This document shows, one piece after another, positions 10,194-21,390 of a stretch of 22,943 nt of DNA. The stretch comes from Basidiobolus ranarum (taxonomy: Eukaryota > Basidiobolomycota > Basidiobolomycetes > Basidiobolales). Every line of letters begins with the position of its first letter. Position 1 is the first letter of the stretch. The translations under genes were made by a program, and so were the position numbers. Where the stretch lies: NCBI GenBank assembly GCA_040143965.1, contig JASJQH010000176.1:1-22943 (forward strand). The letters are read 5' to 3'. The notes beneath the pieces are model-generated. The model was not told the DNA's origin, did not search any database, and was given only the letters and a program-made list of their open reading frames with translations.

Positions 10194-12852
10194 TTAGCAT
10201 TCAGATGAATTCGATGCCACCGATAGTCTACGGGCTTGCGCTGGAGATGACACGGTGGAGTTTTTGTCTCCGAAAATATTTGTAATACTGAGACGTTTGA
10301 AGACTGATTTTTGACCTTTTTTAAGAGTACTTTGGTTAGAAGAGATGCTTGGACTAGGAAGCTGCTTAGGGGTTGGGGATTTGAAACGAGGCATAGTATT
10401 TGCTTGAATGGACTGTCGACGTGAGTTTGACTCGGACGAGGCAGTAGAATCGATGGATTCTCGACGATGGTTAGAAGAATACATGGAATGTCGATTGGAT
10501 GGAGTTACTCGACCATTTGTATTGGTTCGACGGGTTCCAGTCATTTTCAAGGCGTTTGATGGGGACATTGATCGAAGTGAGCTTGGAGGCCGAGAGGAAC
10601 CTCGAGTCAAGGGTGATGAGCAACGATCACGCTCTCTACCAATCATCGGTGAGCCGGCAGGAGAGTTGTTGAGACTTGAGGAAGCAGAATTTACGCCTGA
10701 ACGAGGTTTTGTAGACTGGCCATTAACAAATCCAAAGACCGAAAGGTTCACCGGTCTGTCGGCGATTTCATTGTGCTGATATTTGATAAGATACCATCAA
10801 TACTCTAAGTGGCTAAAAGACAGTGATTGCTACTCTTACCAGTGTCTCCAAATAGGGAACACCATTGTGCATAAATGGGGTATTTTCCTCTGTAATGTTT
10901 AAGCAAGCATGTTTTAGAACTTGGCGATGGCATGGTTTGTTTCTTTAGCACACTAACCGTTTTCGTATATCATGATGGCATCAATAAGTTGCTCTTCGAA
11001 CTTGAGCAAGTTGGGATATGCCGTTTTCCTCCATCTTTCCTCTTCATTTAACTGGAATGAACTTCGAAACAAGCGCTTAGGGTCAGATGCTGTCTTTTCA
11101 AAGTCAATCATTTTCTATATAGATGGTTTAAAATGTCAGTACTCCTGCTAGTTACATTGGTGCATTTGGACTGGTGCATTCAGACTCACCTGGATCAATT
11201 CCTTTCGTTCTTTCATGGTCTGAAAGATTTTGAGGCATTTATTGTATATTTGGTCCAGCCTTTCCATCTCCACCTGTAATATCTTTCCCCGCTCTACTTT
11301 ATCAACTAATCAAGTGCCCAGATTAGTATTAGTTTGTTTTTACTATTAGTTATACCAAGACACGAACCCCCTTCAAGAATCCTTTCAATTGTTCTATCAC
11401 GTTCATCTTGATCAACTTGGCATTTCTCCCACAGGTTAGTTAACTTGCTTTTATACTAAGAAATGTAAAGATCATTGCTTAGTGCTCATGTAATTCCCTA
11501 TCCATCTATGTGCTCTCTATACCTCTTCAATAATACTATCCAAAGAAGCTAGCAGACTTTGTCGAAGTTGGTTGAGCTCTAGAACCATCTGTGCGTAGTC
11601 ATTATATTCTTTAGACTCTCTGATGCAAAATATCCGTATCAGGTGAATCTTACCTCCGAGATGACCTTCTCATCAAAACCACGTCTAAACGTTTTCTGTT
11701 CGTTCACAGGCACCTCCAGATCATCATACAAACGTGTGATGTACGAGGAGATTCTCTCACGATGTTGCTTTCGTTCATTAAAATCGACACAGTATTGAAG
11801 TTGTTTAGATTTTAAAAGTTCAATACAATCCAAAGTTAGATTTAAAGGATCCTGGAGAGTAGGTGAATACCAACTGTGCTCTTCCAAAATTTCTATCTTC
11901 AAGTTGCTTCGAGTCTTTTCGAATAATGTGATTAATTCTTCTTCTAGAGGATCCGTAGCTGTAAATTCTAACGTTTCCCACGCTTCGTAGAGATTCCCAA
12001 CAGTGTTGTTGAATGTTCTTAAACGCTCACTCTGTCAAGACAAATGAAGATTTAGCTGAAGTATAGCTGACTGCTTTTTTGCTTCTCTTTGTAGTCAAAC
12101 CTTTATTTGGGAAAGCTCTTCGACTAGCGTACGAAGAAAAATCACCGTGGCGTTACTGAAGTCGTTCAATATCTATAAACGATAGACAATGAGTAGGTTG
12201 AAATAAGTCATTGAATCAACAATATCCTTCCTACTAATGATGGTAATTTCTCTGGAGTTCTCAATTCCATCGTCAGAGTTTTCAACTGTTCATGGTAGTT
12301 TCGAAGGGATGTTTTGTTTCGGTTGATTTCCTGAGATTTTACGATGATTTTAGTACAAAATTGAATGAAAATCCAAGTGAAGTAAATACTCACCTCACCT
12401 AACATCTCATCAAGTTCACACAATCGAAGATAGGAAGGATACAACGTATGGTAGGTCGAGAAATTGTGACCTATGTATAAATCAACATTCCTTCCTAGAA
12501 GCTTACATTTTTCCTCAACTGAGACCTATCGTGAATGATGATTAAATATCAAACATACATGATTTACGACATACAGATAGAACAGTACCTTTGTATCATC
12601 TAAATTTGCTATCAAAAGCTCACGTTGAAAGGATTCCTTCATAATTAGTTGATCAAGAGCATCTAAAGCAGGCTAAACCAGAATCAACATTTCATTAGAG
12701 GTACGAAACTATGCTACGAATATTCTTTGTGTAAAACAAACCTTCAATTTTAATTTTACCCACTCTGGTCGCTCTCTAGTTGAGTTTCTCAATAAACCCA
12801 AGTCAGTCCATATGTAAACAAGTTGCTCTAGACGGGGTTGGAATAGTTCCAT
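10194..12852 (-). CDS. ase1: Ase1/PRC1/MAP65 microtubule cross-linker (12 exons, 643 aa)
   Basis: Bundles antiparallel microtubules in the spindle midzone. Exons: 12852-12742, 12672-12589, 12525-12394, 12330-12235, 12172-12101, 12031-11654, 11588-11523, 11455-11368, 11305-11190, 11114-10958, 10889-10840 and 10775-10194. The introns are 62-75 bp, all GT-AG, and the phases agree throughout. The N-terminus has the family helix RLEQLVYIWTDLGL. Residues 314-333 carry LTNLWEKCQVDQDERD, the conserved LW(D/E)KC block. Residues 382-410 carry FEKTASDPKRLF followed by NEEERWRKTAYPNLLKFEEQL, the spectrin-fold microtubule-binding signature. From about residue 451 the tail is Ser/Arg/Pro-rich with SP and TP sites, as expected for Cdk-controlled binding. 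The ATG at 12852 follows a TATATA string by about 30 bp; a further 5' exon cannot be excluded. The protein is somewhat shorter than yeast Ase1. Confidence 0.92.
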
Positions 12853-13593
12853 TTGAGGGTTGAGTGTGATGTGAGGACTTGTATATATAAGCACCAATTA
12901 CTATGAGTCAGATTGGTGAGTCGATGATTAAAGTGAACACCTGCTCCCAGAGGTTACGCTTCTAAACTGTTATTTATTAACCTTTTTCGGTTATTGGTGT
13001 TGAGTCTATAACCGAATGGAGGATTTAGTTTTGTCAGTAAAAGAAAACGGCTATTATAATGAGGGATTAGGTGAAGATAATTGAACGCTATTTGTACAAG
13101 GAATAATCGACTGCAGTAGAGGGTTTTTTTATTTTAAAGTGTGCAAGTAGCTCGTGCTATCAATGCTTACTACCTCAATGAATTCTAACTGTGACTTGCT
13201 ATTTCTTAGATCTAATCCTTCTGCAGCAACGTGACTGGGGGTACGATCCTATAATTAAAATTTTGTTATGGAGATTTGTTCTATCACAGTACATTGGCAC
13301 ATCGTTTAACTAATTAGCAATACTGCAAATAATGCAATGTGATTTCACTTGCTTTGGTGATGCAGACCTCGAACCAGGAATCAGGTTTGCCACCTTTTAA
13401 ATATTACTGCAATTGCCATATACAATCATGGATAGCTAAGAAAAATTTCATGGTTTAATTCATCTTTACATCAAAAACCTATCTTACATGTAACCTAACT
13501 CCAACCCTAACCCATCAGCTATGATTCCAAAAATATATGTACAAAAGAAGGGTCGTATTAAATGGTACTGGGAATGGAAAATTCGATGCTGAT
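12853..13593. other. Spacer upstream of ASE1
   Basis: 740 bp holding the ASE1 promoter and the 3' end of the Cep57-like gene. TATATATA lies at 12881-12889 close to the ASE1 start. A string CCAACCCTAACCC near 13501-13513 resembles 1.5 telomere repeats but is too short to mean much. No gene or tRNA fold found. Confidence 0.4.
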
Positions 13594-16500
13594 CTAACTA
13601 TTGAGGATCTCTTGAATAAGTTGGCTGCCGCGGAGGATTTTAAGGTTCATCGGAGTAGAGTTTGGTTGTGGCTTTTTGACTACCTTGGTTTCTCTAAGGT
13701 CTCTTAAATTGATGATTTGATCCGCCTTTTTCTCCATTCCTTGGATCACTACATTGAGTTGTTGTGAAATCTCAGTTTTCTGCTCTCCAAGAATAGGCTG
13801 TTTAACGAGATCGATAGCCTCGTATAAGCTGACCAATTTCTGGTATTGTATCTTCAGATGTATAAACTCATCCTCCAAGGTTTTAATGACTTTCTCAAGT
13901 CTATCCTGTCGTGTATCATTTCGTGTATTGTAGTTGGTGCGGCGAACGGTAGTACCATGTGCCGAAGGCTCCCGTTTTTCTTGACAAACCGTGCAAGCTG
14001 TAGGGCTATGCTGCTGTAAAGCAGAAAACATCTTCTGTAGATTGACAGTAATGGAATGAGATTTCCCAGTATTCGAGCCAACGATAAAAGGCATCTTTTT
14101 ATTGACGGGACCTCCGCGGTTGATATTATTGGCGAAACGCTTAGCCTGTGCTGCTATAGACATAGGTGCAGCATTTCTGACGACCTTCCAACTCCCTTGT
14201 GGAGTGCGCATTGGGCTATGAGCTGTGGAATTTGGTTGCTCGCCTTGTGTCTCTTTAATAGGTACATCTAATGGATTTTCTCTCCCGGTCAGATTGGTGT
14301 TATAATACATCCTTGGTGATGGCAATGCTTCATCCATCCTATATTCATGAACGGGTGAGTGGTGATGCATAATAGGCACAGTATTCCCCTCATATTCATT
14401 GGCAAAGGAGGTGCCAGAATTATTGGAAGTGTTCGAAATATGATCATCCTCGACTTTGGGATCTGGAAGAGTACCAAAGAATGTGGAATTTTGAACACAT
14501 GCATCTTTAGTTTTGGGTTCTTGAACTACATCGCTAAAGATCACCGAACTTTGAGTTCCTACATCTTTCTTCAAACTTCCATTTAAATTTGTTTGTAGTG
14601 TGGAAGTTGGAACTTGCTGACTTTTCACTGATTGAGATTGAACACCTAGGCTCGATGGTGTCGAGGTGACCATCGCCTCATGTCCTTTAGGAGACTGAGT
14701 GGTTGTGCGACTCTTGACAGATTTCAGGTTCTCATCTACATTGTCCTGTGTGAAATTATCCGGAACTTTACTACTATTCGCTTGAATAGTGTCACTTTCT
14801 TGAAAATGGGGCTTGGACAAAGGTTCACGAGGTAGAGAACTATTATTGTGCAATAAACTGAAGCTGGACTTTCCTTTATAACGTGTGGGGGTCTCTTCTA
14901 CATATCCTTGATGTATAGTTCGACTGTCACTACCTCTTTGAGCCATATGATCAAAGAAATCCAACTCCTGACGACGATAAGTATCGGAAAGTAGACTGGG
15001 CTTTGAATGGGATTGATTTAATTGCCTAAGAGCGGAATTGCCCTCAGAACCCAACCTTGAGGATTGATAAAGTTTTCTAAATAAATTATTATCGGAGCGA
15101 ATGAAGGGATCCGATGGAGGACGTCTCAATTTTGAGGAAGATATATGGGTGAGCTTATCGGAAGAAGTGGATAGATTCTTTGGATGCAGCTCTTGCAAAT
15201 TATCTATCAACTGATTCTCTCTAGATTCATCAGCGGATAACTGCGAGGTGGTCTTGTTTTGTTGACGCTTAAGTTCCTTTTGTAGCTTACGATCCCTAAT
15301 GATCTTTTGTATAAGCTTTAGAGCTTCACTTCGGGATAAACCGTATTTGTCCATTTTCTTGCGAATTCGTCTTTCAAACTGAACTTCAGATCTCAGATGC
15401 TCAACATCCGACAACTCGACAGCACTTTTCGAAGCACTAATTTCCGAGCCAATGCTTGTGTCTCCATTGATCTCTTTCCTTCTTCCATTAGCAGCTCTTC
15501 TGGCCATTTCGATCTCCTTATTTTTAAAAGACAGCTGTTCCTCAAACTTCCGAATCGCTTCGAGGGCTTCATCACGAGCATCAACGAGGTTTTGAGTTAG
15601 AATGTTCTTGTCAAGCTCATTTCTTCTATCCAACTCCTCGTTTTGTGATTGAAGTTGATCGATTAAATGATGTAGATCTAAATTAGAAGAGATATTAATA
15701 CACTTGTTGCAATCAATTCAATACTTTTGCATTTGAATCATACGTTCTTTCTCGGCCATTAATTGTTGTAATTTCTTTTTGTCCATCTCTCGGTCATGAA
15801 TTTGAGAGGAGGTCATTCCTTTGATAGATGAACGATGTGAGCGCTGTTGCGACTTTTCGTATTTCTTTAGAAGGAGACGATGCTTTTCAAGCTTGGATTT
15901 AAGCTGCTCCACCTCCCTAGTTCCATTCGTTTTTTCCATTTGAAGTTGCTCCACTTGCTTTTGTAAACTCTGTAATGTTTCTAGAACGAGGGCTTGATAA
16001 TGGTGAGATAAATATTTGATACCAGAGAGGATTGAAGATGTATGTAAATACCTTGATGCTGACTTTGCCCTGGATCTGACATAGTCCTTGAGGGGAGTTG
16101 TTCAGTATAAGAGCTGAAACCCGATACACTAATTGACTGAGGAGGTTGAGCGTGGTTGTTACGGTTAGGAGTACTTGAGGTTAAATAAGGTCCTGTAGTA
16201 TTGGTGACATTCTCCGGAATTTCACTCTTGTTGGCTGGTAATTCTGGACCATCTCCTCGCAAATCTTGTGCAAACTCCGCGTCAATTTCATCCATACTGT
16301 ATATCGAATGCTTATCAGAGAATGAGTTACTCTTATTATCAGCAATAGCATTGGAAGCCTCTTGGGGTGATGAAGAATTCAAGAAATGTGACGAGTTGGA
16401 TCGATTCGAGTCAAATCCGTATTTACTATCAGATCTATTGCTTTTCTTATCTGAAGGATGGGAACTATCCAAGTCTAGTAAGCTTCCGAAATCAATCCTT

Positions 16501-17884
16501 GGCTTTGAAGATACTGAGTTAAACGAGAGCTCAGCTTTACCCCGGTGATTATCTAGTTGAAGTTGTGAGGGTATGTCTCCATTGTCTGAGTTTGGACTGT
16601 GATATTTCTCTGCCAGTGCACCCTCATCTTGTAGGATGAGTTCTCGAAGGTCGTCAAGGTTGAAATCGTCATCGGACTCTTTGTGTGAATTTCTACTCAA
16701 CTCCCTCTGCCTTTCTATCTCTTTCATAAAGCTAGAACCGCTTTTAAAAGATCTACCATTTGTTGTACTACTATTGCCGCTGGCGTTCATGTTATTTGAC
16801 ATTGCCGATTCATCTGGACGGGTGGAATTCACTCCTGGCTCTGACCCTAATGACTCCTCATCTAATATTTCGTGAATTCTACTCATACCATTATTATCAA
16901 CACTTTCTCTACCGACCGAATGTTGACTCGCCTCCTTTATGAGATAAAAGAATTCTTTAGTAAGGAAATGATTTCTCAAAAATGGAATCTATTCAAACTT
17001 ACCTGAGGATTAGAAATTTCTTTACTAACTCCCAATAATACTTCGATTTTTCGTCTCAAACTCTCTTCTTCATTAGTATTCATCTCAAACGAGGTCAATT
17101 TTTCACGGGATATTGTAGCAACTCTCTCGGAAACATACCCCACAGGTGTACGTTGATATTCAGAAGAAACTACCGAGTTCTTATGGCTATTTGACTTATC
17201 ACTCAGGTTATATGTATCAGTGTGAGATAAAGAAAAGCTTAAGTCATTCAGTTCTGGTCCCAGATCAATAGTAACATCATCGGATATATGTGAAGAAGCA
17301 TTACGAGCTCCATTTAAAAGAGGTTGTTCTTGATTTGACTGTACTGATAAATTATTAGACTCAGGGTTCTCACCAAAGTTAAAATGATTGATTTTTTCGA
17401 GCAATAATTTAATCTTTTCTTCACTTAAAGAATTTCCACGACGTTCTGGAGAAGTATCTTCAGGGAAGGATTTTGTAGTAGATCCTTCGAAATTCCATCT
17501 ATATTCTCCCTTAGAATTCATAGAACCTCTTCTATGTTCTTCATTCATACGCCTAGGAGTAGAGGCATTCATACCAGGTGAGCCAAAATCTAAACTTCCT
17601 ATTTCTCGCTCAAAGTTTTGACGAAAGGTGGAACTATCTCCTTTGGTTTGCTCTTCAGTCATCAAACTAATATCCAATTTTTCCAAGTCACTTTCAAGTT
17701 CCGCTTCAAGTCTTAAACGTTCTTGTTCATCTGCATCGGTAAATACAGTGGTGACAGTAGCTTGTGAAGGAGAGGTTAAATCCGGTCGTGTTAATAAAGC
17801 TATTTCTCGTTCAATATCAGCTAGAACATCTCCACCTTGTCTACCAAGTAGTAATTTGATGTCTTTTAAAGAATCAAAGTCCAT
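13594..17884 (-). CDS. Cep57/Ppc89-like spindle pole (centrosome) protein (4 exons, 1365 aa)
   Basis: Likely a spindle pole body scaffold that binds microtubules, like fission yeast Ppc89 and animal Cep57. Exons: 17884-17003, 16934-16052, 15992-15744 and 15677-13594. The introns are 68, 59 and 66 bp. For the third intron GTATGA at 15743 keeps the frame; the nearer GTATTG does not. The second acceptor could be 3 nt further in. Residues 1-590 are acidic, Ser/Asn-rich and probably disordered. Coiled coil starts near residue 590 (LQSLQKQVEQLQMEK) and runs through exon 3 into exon 4 to about 800. The strongest evidence is MPFIVGSNTGKSHSITVNLQ at about residues 1200-1219. It is followed by HSPTACTVCQE and a second coiled coil (LEKVIKTLEDEFIHLKIQYQ), which together make the Cep57 microtubule-binding domain. 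SP and TP sites are common. It shares a divergent promoter with MPC1. Confidence 0.85.
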
Positions 17885-18340
17885 TTGAAGGTTTCATAAA
17901 GTGAATATTAAGTTGACTATAAAGTTGAATACCTTCGTGTTGAGTCAATAAACACGCGAAATCTCATAAAAAAGAATTAGTAAACATCAAGAATATCCAT
18001 TTCAACTGCCTATTGGTCAAATCAAACAACTTATAATATGACTGTTATGTGTGAAATTAGCAGAATTCTAGTCTAACTTACGGATCAATCGGTTAATTTA
18101 ATCAAGAAATAAAGCTTATTGAATGAAAGTTAGATTATCCAAGAAATATAGATCTAATCAACATCTGTTGTTTATCTACATCAGATTCTAAAATTAAGTT
18201 ACACAATCTGACTTGGTATTAGTGGCGCATCTAACCCATCGGGTTCCTTCGGCAATGAAGGAAAGCAAATACTTATATATTGACCTTGGGAGTAGACCAT
18301 CATTTTTTACCTTGAACAATTGATTTTTTCTCCAGCATAA
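17885..18340. promoter_or_regulatory. Divergent promoter between the Cep57-like gene and MPC1
   Basis: 456 bp of noncoding DNA drives the spindle pole gene to the left and MPC1 to the right. TTATATATTG at 18273-18282 lies about 60 bp before the MPC1 ATG and is the likely TATA element. A small inverted repeat, CCTTC(6 nt)GAAGG, lies at about 18246-18261. No clear TATA box is seen close to the Cep57-like start. Confidence 0.5.
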
Positions 18341-18885
18341 ATGGCTTCCTTCGCTTCCAAACTCTTCAGTGCTGAAACCAGAAATTATCTTTGCAGGTAC
18401 CGTTCACTCGCATTCTAATTCATAATCATGCCTTCTCACTAAACACTTGAACCCTCGATGATCATGAAACTATTTAGCACTGTAAGTCTTCCACTTACTT
18501 TTATCACTCCACCATCATATCTAATTCAGCTTTCCAATAATTTAGCATTTCTGGGGGCCTATCGCTAATTGGGGTATTCCCTTGGCTGCTTTAGCTGATA
18601 TCAACAAAGATCCAGAGTTGATTTCTGGCAAGATGACCACAGGTATTGCTTGGAAATGAATGATTTTAAGCAACAATTCTGATGATATCTCTTTTAGCGC
18701 TTTGTTTATACTCGGCACTTTTCATGCGATTTGCTTTGGTGGTCAAACCCATCAATTACCTTTTATTTTCTTGTCATCTTACCAATGAGGCTGCCCAATT
18801 AACTCAAGCTTACCGATTCATCAATCATCATTATCTTACAGATAAAGTGAACACCAAAGACGAGTCACTCAAAGTAGCTGCTTAA
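18341..18885 (+). CDS. mpc1: Mitochondrial pyruvate carrier subunit MPC1 (4 exons, 114 aa)
   Basis: Forms, with an MPC2-type partner, the inner-membrane carrier that brings pyruvate into the matrix. Exons: 18341-18396, 18478-18481 (only 4 nt), 18546-18642 and 18698-18885, ending in TAA. The introns are 81, 64 and 55 bp. The joined protein reads as textbook MPC1. It has an N-terminal amphipathic helix ([14 protein letters not shown]), [20 protein letters not shown], the [24 protein letters not shown] helix, [21 protein letters not shown] and a short polar tail. The length is normal for the family. The only way found to keep STHFWGP in frame is to splice the tetranucleotide CACT between TTTAG and GTAAGT. 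It converges on the zinc transporter gene 283 bp downstream. Confidence 0.92.
18478..18481 (+). other. mpc1: 4-nt micro-exon (CACT) of MPC1
   Basis: Flanked directly by CTATTTAG and GTAAGTC, both strong splice signals. Exon 1 ends in AG, the micro-exon gives C ACT, and exon 3 starts CAT TTC TGG. Together they encode Ser-Thr-His-Phe-Trp, the conserved MPC1 motif. Skipping these four bases would shift the frame. Confidence 0.8.
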
Positions 18886-19168
18886 GGTGATTTTGTATTC
18901 ATCATTGTAACATTTCATAATCCAATTGGATTTGGAACATTTATAAACATCGTATTGATTGAAAATCCTCCCGATCATTAATTCATTAAAATATCCATCC
19001 ATTCAAAGATCCATCATTTAGAGACAAGGAATTTTTATTGGGTTAACAATCAATAAGAGTCCTTGTGATTTTCTTTACAGTACTATACAAGACAATTGAT
19101 AACAAAAAATGGGGGATTTATGGAATGAATGAGTCAACATTCGTAACTTTCATATTCGAATTAAAACA
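18886..19168. terminator. Convergent 3' region of MPC1 and the zinc transporter
   Basis: 283 bp between two stop codons facing each other. It is AT-rich, with AATAAG/ATTAAA-like strings that could serve polyadenylation on either strand. No gene is seen. Confidence 0.35.
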
Positions 19169-20146
19169 TTAATGTTCATGTTCCATAGAGATAAGTAAGG
19201 GAAAGAAAATCCCCGTCATTAAACATAAAGTCTGTACTAGACTAAGTTGCTTCTCTGTATGTCCATTACTAGAAGTTTTATAAATCTCTCCAAGACTATG
19301 AACAACTGCGACAAATAGAAAAGTTCCCGCGGAGAATAGTAACATGATTCCTGTCCATTGCTTCGTGGTGATAGGATCCATACTCTGTGCTGTTAATAAT
19401 ACAAAGGTGAATATGGCCGCAACTGGTGCTGCTAGAGAAAAGAGGAGCAAGTGTTTGCGAATGGTGCTTCTTGATCGCCCTTCCGATAATAGAAAAGTAG
19501 TCAGACCAAAGGCGGAGGTGGATTTATGTAACATGATGGCGACAAATACGAGCAATTCGAGTGAAGGTTGACGCGAAGCAGACGCGGCACCAAGGGCAAT
19601 TCCATCGGCTGCAGCGTGAACAATAAGTCCAACCGTAACAGTTGACCGTTTTTTCACAGGAGGTAAGTGCTCTGATAGTTCATTAAAATCAGTAAGACTA
19701 ACATGGGTATTCTGGGGGTGTTGGTGAGTACCAAACTGCTCCACGACAAACATGAAAGCAAATCCCAAAGCTAAAGCAGCTCCTATATGTCGGTGAGGAT
19801 TAATGTGAATTTTCTCTTGGAACTCTTCATAATGAGATTCCCCAATCTCCTCAACTTCAATGCCGCGAGGTAGTATGTTTGTGAATCTTTTTTCAAGCGG
19901 AACAGAATATAGATTGGCTGGATGGGAAGCCTCATACGCATGGCTCTCATTCACGCTGTATAAAGTTTCCACTCCTTCAGGAATAATTACTATCAGAGCA
20001 GTTCCGATCAAGAGACCAGCTCCAAAAGCTGATAGAAGTCTCAGTTTCTCATCGGACAAGCGGAAGGCTAGGGGAATACTGCCAGCAATGAAGGAACCAG
20101 CTAACATTGCTATACATAAAACAAAAAGCCATATGAGCGCATCCAT
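19169..20146 (-). CDS. ZIP-family zinc transporter, ZIP9/Atx2 type (325 aa)
   Basis: Single exon on the minus strand. Moves zinc (possibly manganese) out of the secretory lumen or from outside into the cytosol; ZIP9 and yeast Atx2 act at the Golgi. About eight membrane helices are visible, beginning ALIWLFVLCIAMLAGSFIAG. The metal site in helix 4 is intact (VHAAADGIALG, H177 and D181). Helix 5 has AIMLHKSTSAFGL, where H207-Lys replaces the HE of other ZIP groups, as is usual for the ZIP9 branch; most members have a proline at the position that is Thr here. IRKHLLLFSLAAP and MLLFSAGTFLFVAVVHSLGE close the match. A variable loop with His/Glu residues (90-165, HPQNTH) lies between helices 3 and 4. 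A longer frame opens at 20269, but the ATG at 20146 starts directly before helix 1 as in relatives. Confidence 0.9.
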   Translation of the reverse strand: MDALIWLFVLCIAMLAGSFIAGSIPLAFRLSDEKLRLLSAFGAGLLIGTALIVIIPEGVETLYSVNESHAYEASHPANLYSVPLEKRFTNILPRGIEVEEIGESHYEEFQEKIHINPHRHIGAALALGFAFMFVVEQFGTHQHPQNTHVSLTDFNELSEHLPPVKKRSTVTVGLIVHAAADGIALGAASASRQPSLELLVFVAIMLHKSTSAFGLTTFLLSEGRSRSTIRKHLLLFSLAAPVAAIFTFVLLTAQSMDPITTKQWTGIMLLFSAGTFLFVAVVHSLGEIYKTSSNGHTEKQLSLVQTLCLMTGIFFPLLISMEHEH

Positions 20147-21000
20147 TCTCACTGGTGAAATAAAAGTGTTAAAGGATGAATAAGAAAAACAGTGACTGAT
20201 AGAGGAAAATATCCAACTTATATTCCAGATGGGCTGATGATTTTGATTGATTCGATTGGAAATGATCACTAAGAAATTTTCAACCTAGCCAAACAATAAA
20301 AAGACCTTTTTTGCACAACACAGGCACAACACTGGTTTAATTGCGTACTTGAATATTGCTTTGCTCTCCAGAGTGTGAGTTTCTGGTGCTTTCTGGTGTG
20401 ACGTTTTAGCAATATATGAAAGCTCTTCTCATCTTCAATGATTGGTTAAAGTGTGTTGTCCATCTGGTCTTACTCTTGCATGATCAAACCTACTTCGGCG
20501 CAAACTTCACTGTCCCTGTGCCAAATCTCCACTTGTCATAATGAATTTCATTTTCCCTCTGACAAATGATGTTAGCTTATTCAACTAACATGTAACACTA
20601 AATTGATCTTGATTTAGTTTACCTGTTGTCATAGATAAGTGAATCATCTGATTTTGTTTGTGTCACCTTGAATTAATAGTGATGAATGATAGATATTGCT
20701 ATGTACTTAAAGGCAATCAATTTTGATCTACAAATCTTTGAATGGAACAGAACAATCCTCTAGATGCTCCACAAAATAGCAGTTATGATCGGTTAAACAC
20801 TGTCCGCATCTCCTAAATCGATATTACGTTTAATATGTCAGAGATGTCGGATACTATAGTTTAACCTGATGTTGCTCAAAACGAATCTTTTATCACTAAG
20901 AATATTAGAGAAAATCCATCATTTATATTCATGTATGTTATAGGCAACCAGAACCAATTTTGAAATCTTCAAGATATCTAAAAATTGGTTCCTACCACTG
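20147..21000. other. Spacer upstream of the zinc transporter
   Basis: About 850 bp without a supported gene. A CCAAT motif (minus strand, as ATTGG at about 20441-20445) lies some 295 bp before the transporter start. TGTTAG and CTAACA form a short inverted repeat near 20571-20591. The sequence becomes more AT-rich to the right. Confidence 0.4.
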
Positions 21001-21090
21001 TTGAAATTAGTAATACCTAAATACCTATATAGTCTTATATAGCTTAGTATTTAGTTTTTCCATATTGAACTAAGATATCACCCACTATTG
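21001..21090 (+). repeat. Interspersed repeat, copy A (90 bp, truncated)
   Basis: Aligns without gaps to the first 90 bp of copies B and C, at roughly 80-90 percent identity by eye. It holds the shared core CTATATAGTC and TAGCTTAGT (21040-21048). The similarity stops sharply after the ACCCACTATT motif, so this is a partial copy. Confidence 0.8.
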
Positions 21091-21129
21091 TCATGAGGAA
21101 CTTACTCACTGATCAAAATATCATAGTTG

Positions 21130-21390
21130 TTGAAATTAGCATTACCTAAACATCTATATAGTCATATATAGCTTAGTATTTGGTTATCTTATATTTAACT
21201 AAGATATTACCCATTATTCTAAATCAGAATTTACATGGAATATTTCTACTAACTTAGAAGTTCTCAGATATATAGATTTTTCAAATGTAAGCTAGAAGCC
21301 CCAAACTTGGCACACATATTTCTTGGACCTTCTTTGACATATTCTACACATCAGTTTGCTCACATCTTGGCAAAAGTTTAAATGTTAAAT
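21130..21390 (+). repeat. Interspersed repeat, copy B (about 261 bp)
   Basis: Full-length copy in the same orientation as A and C. The first 90 bp match both. The rest matches only C and contains the best conserved block, GCTAGAAGCCCCAAACTT plus GCACACA (21291-21316). No long open frame, terminal inverted repeat or clear target duplication was seen. TAGCTTAGT (21169-21177) fits the start of a Pol III A box (TRGCNNAGY), but no good B box follows, so SINE status is only a possibility. Confidence 0.8.

Noticed and set aside
10408-10779. 123-codon plus-strand frame antisense to the ASE1 tail
   Set aside because: It mirrors the Ser/Arg-rich last exon of ASE1, whose composition leaves the opposite strand open by codon bias.
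13355-13400. Possible tRNA B box (GGTTCGAGGTC, minus strand)
   Set aside because: No pairing T stem, no A box at proper distance and no acceptor stem could be drawn.
13500-13514. Telomere-like CCAACCCTAACCC string
   Set aside because: About one and a half units only. It is too short to be an interstitial telomere tract.
15678-15724. Alternative GTATTG donor for the third intron of the Cep57-like gene
   Set aside because: It would leave a 47 bp intron and shift the frame of the last exon. GTATGA at 15743 gives 66 bp and keeps the frame.
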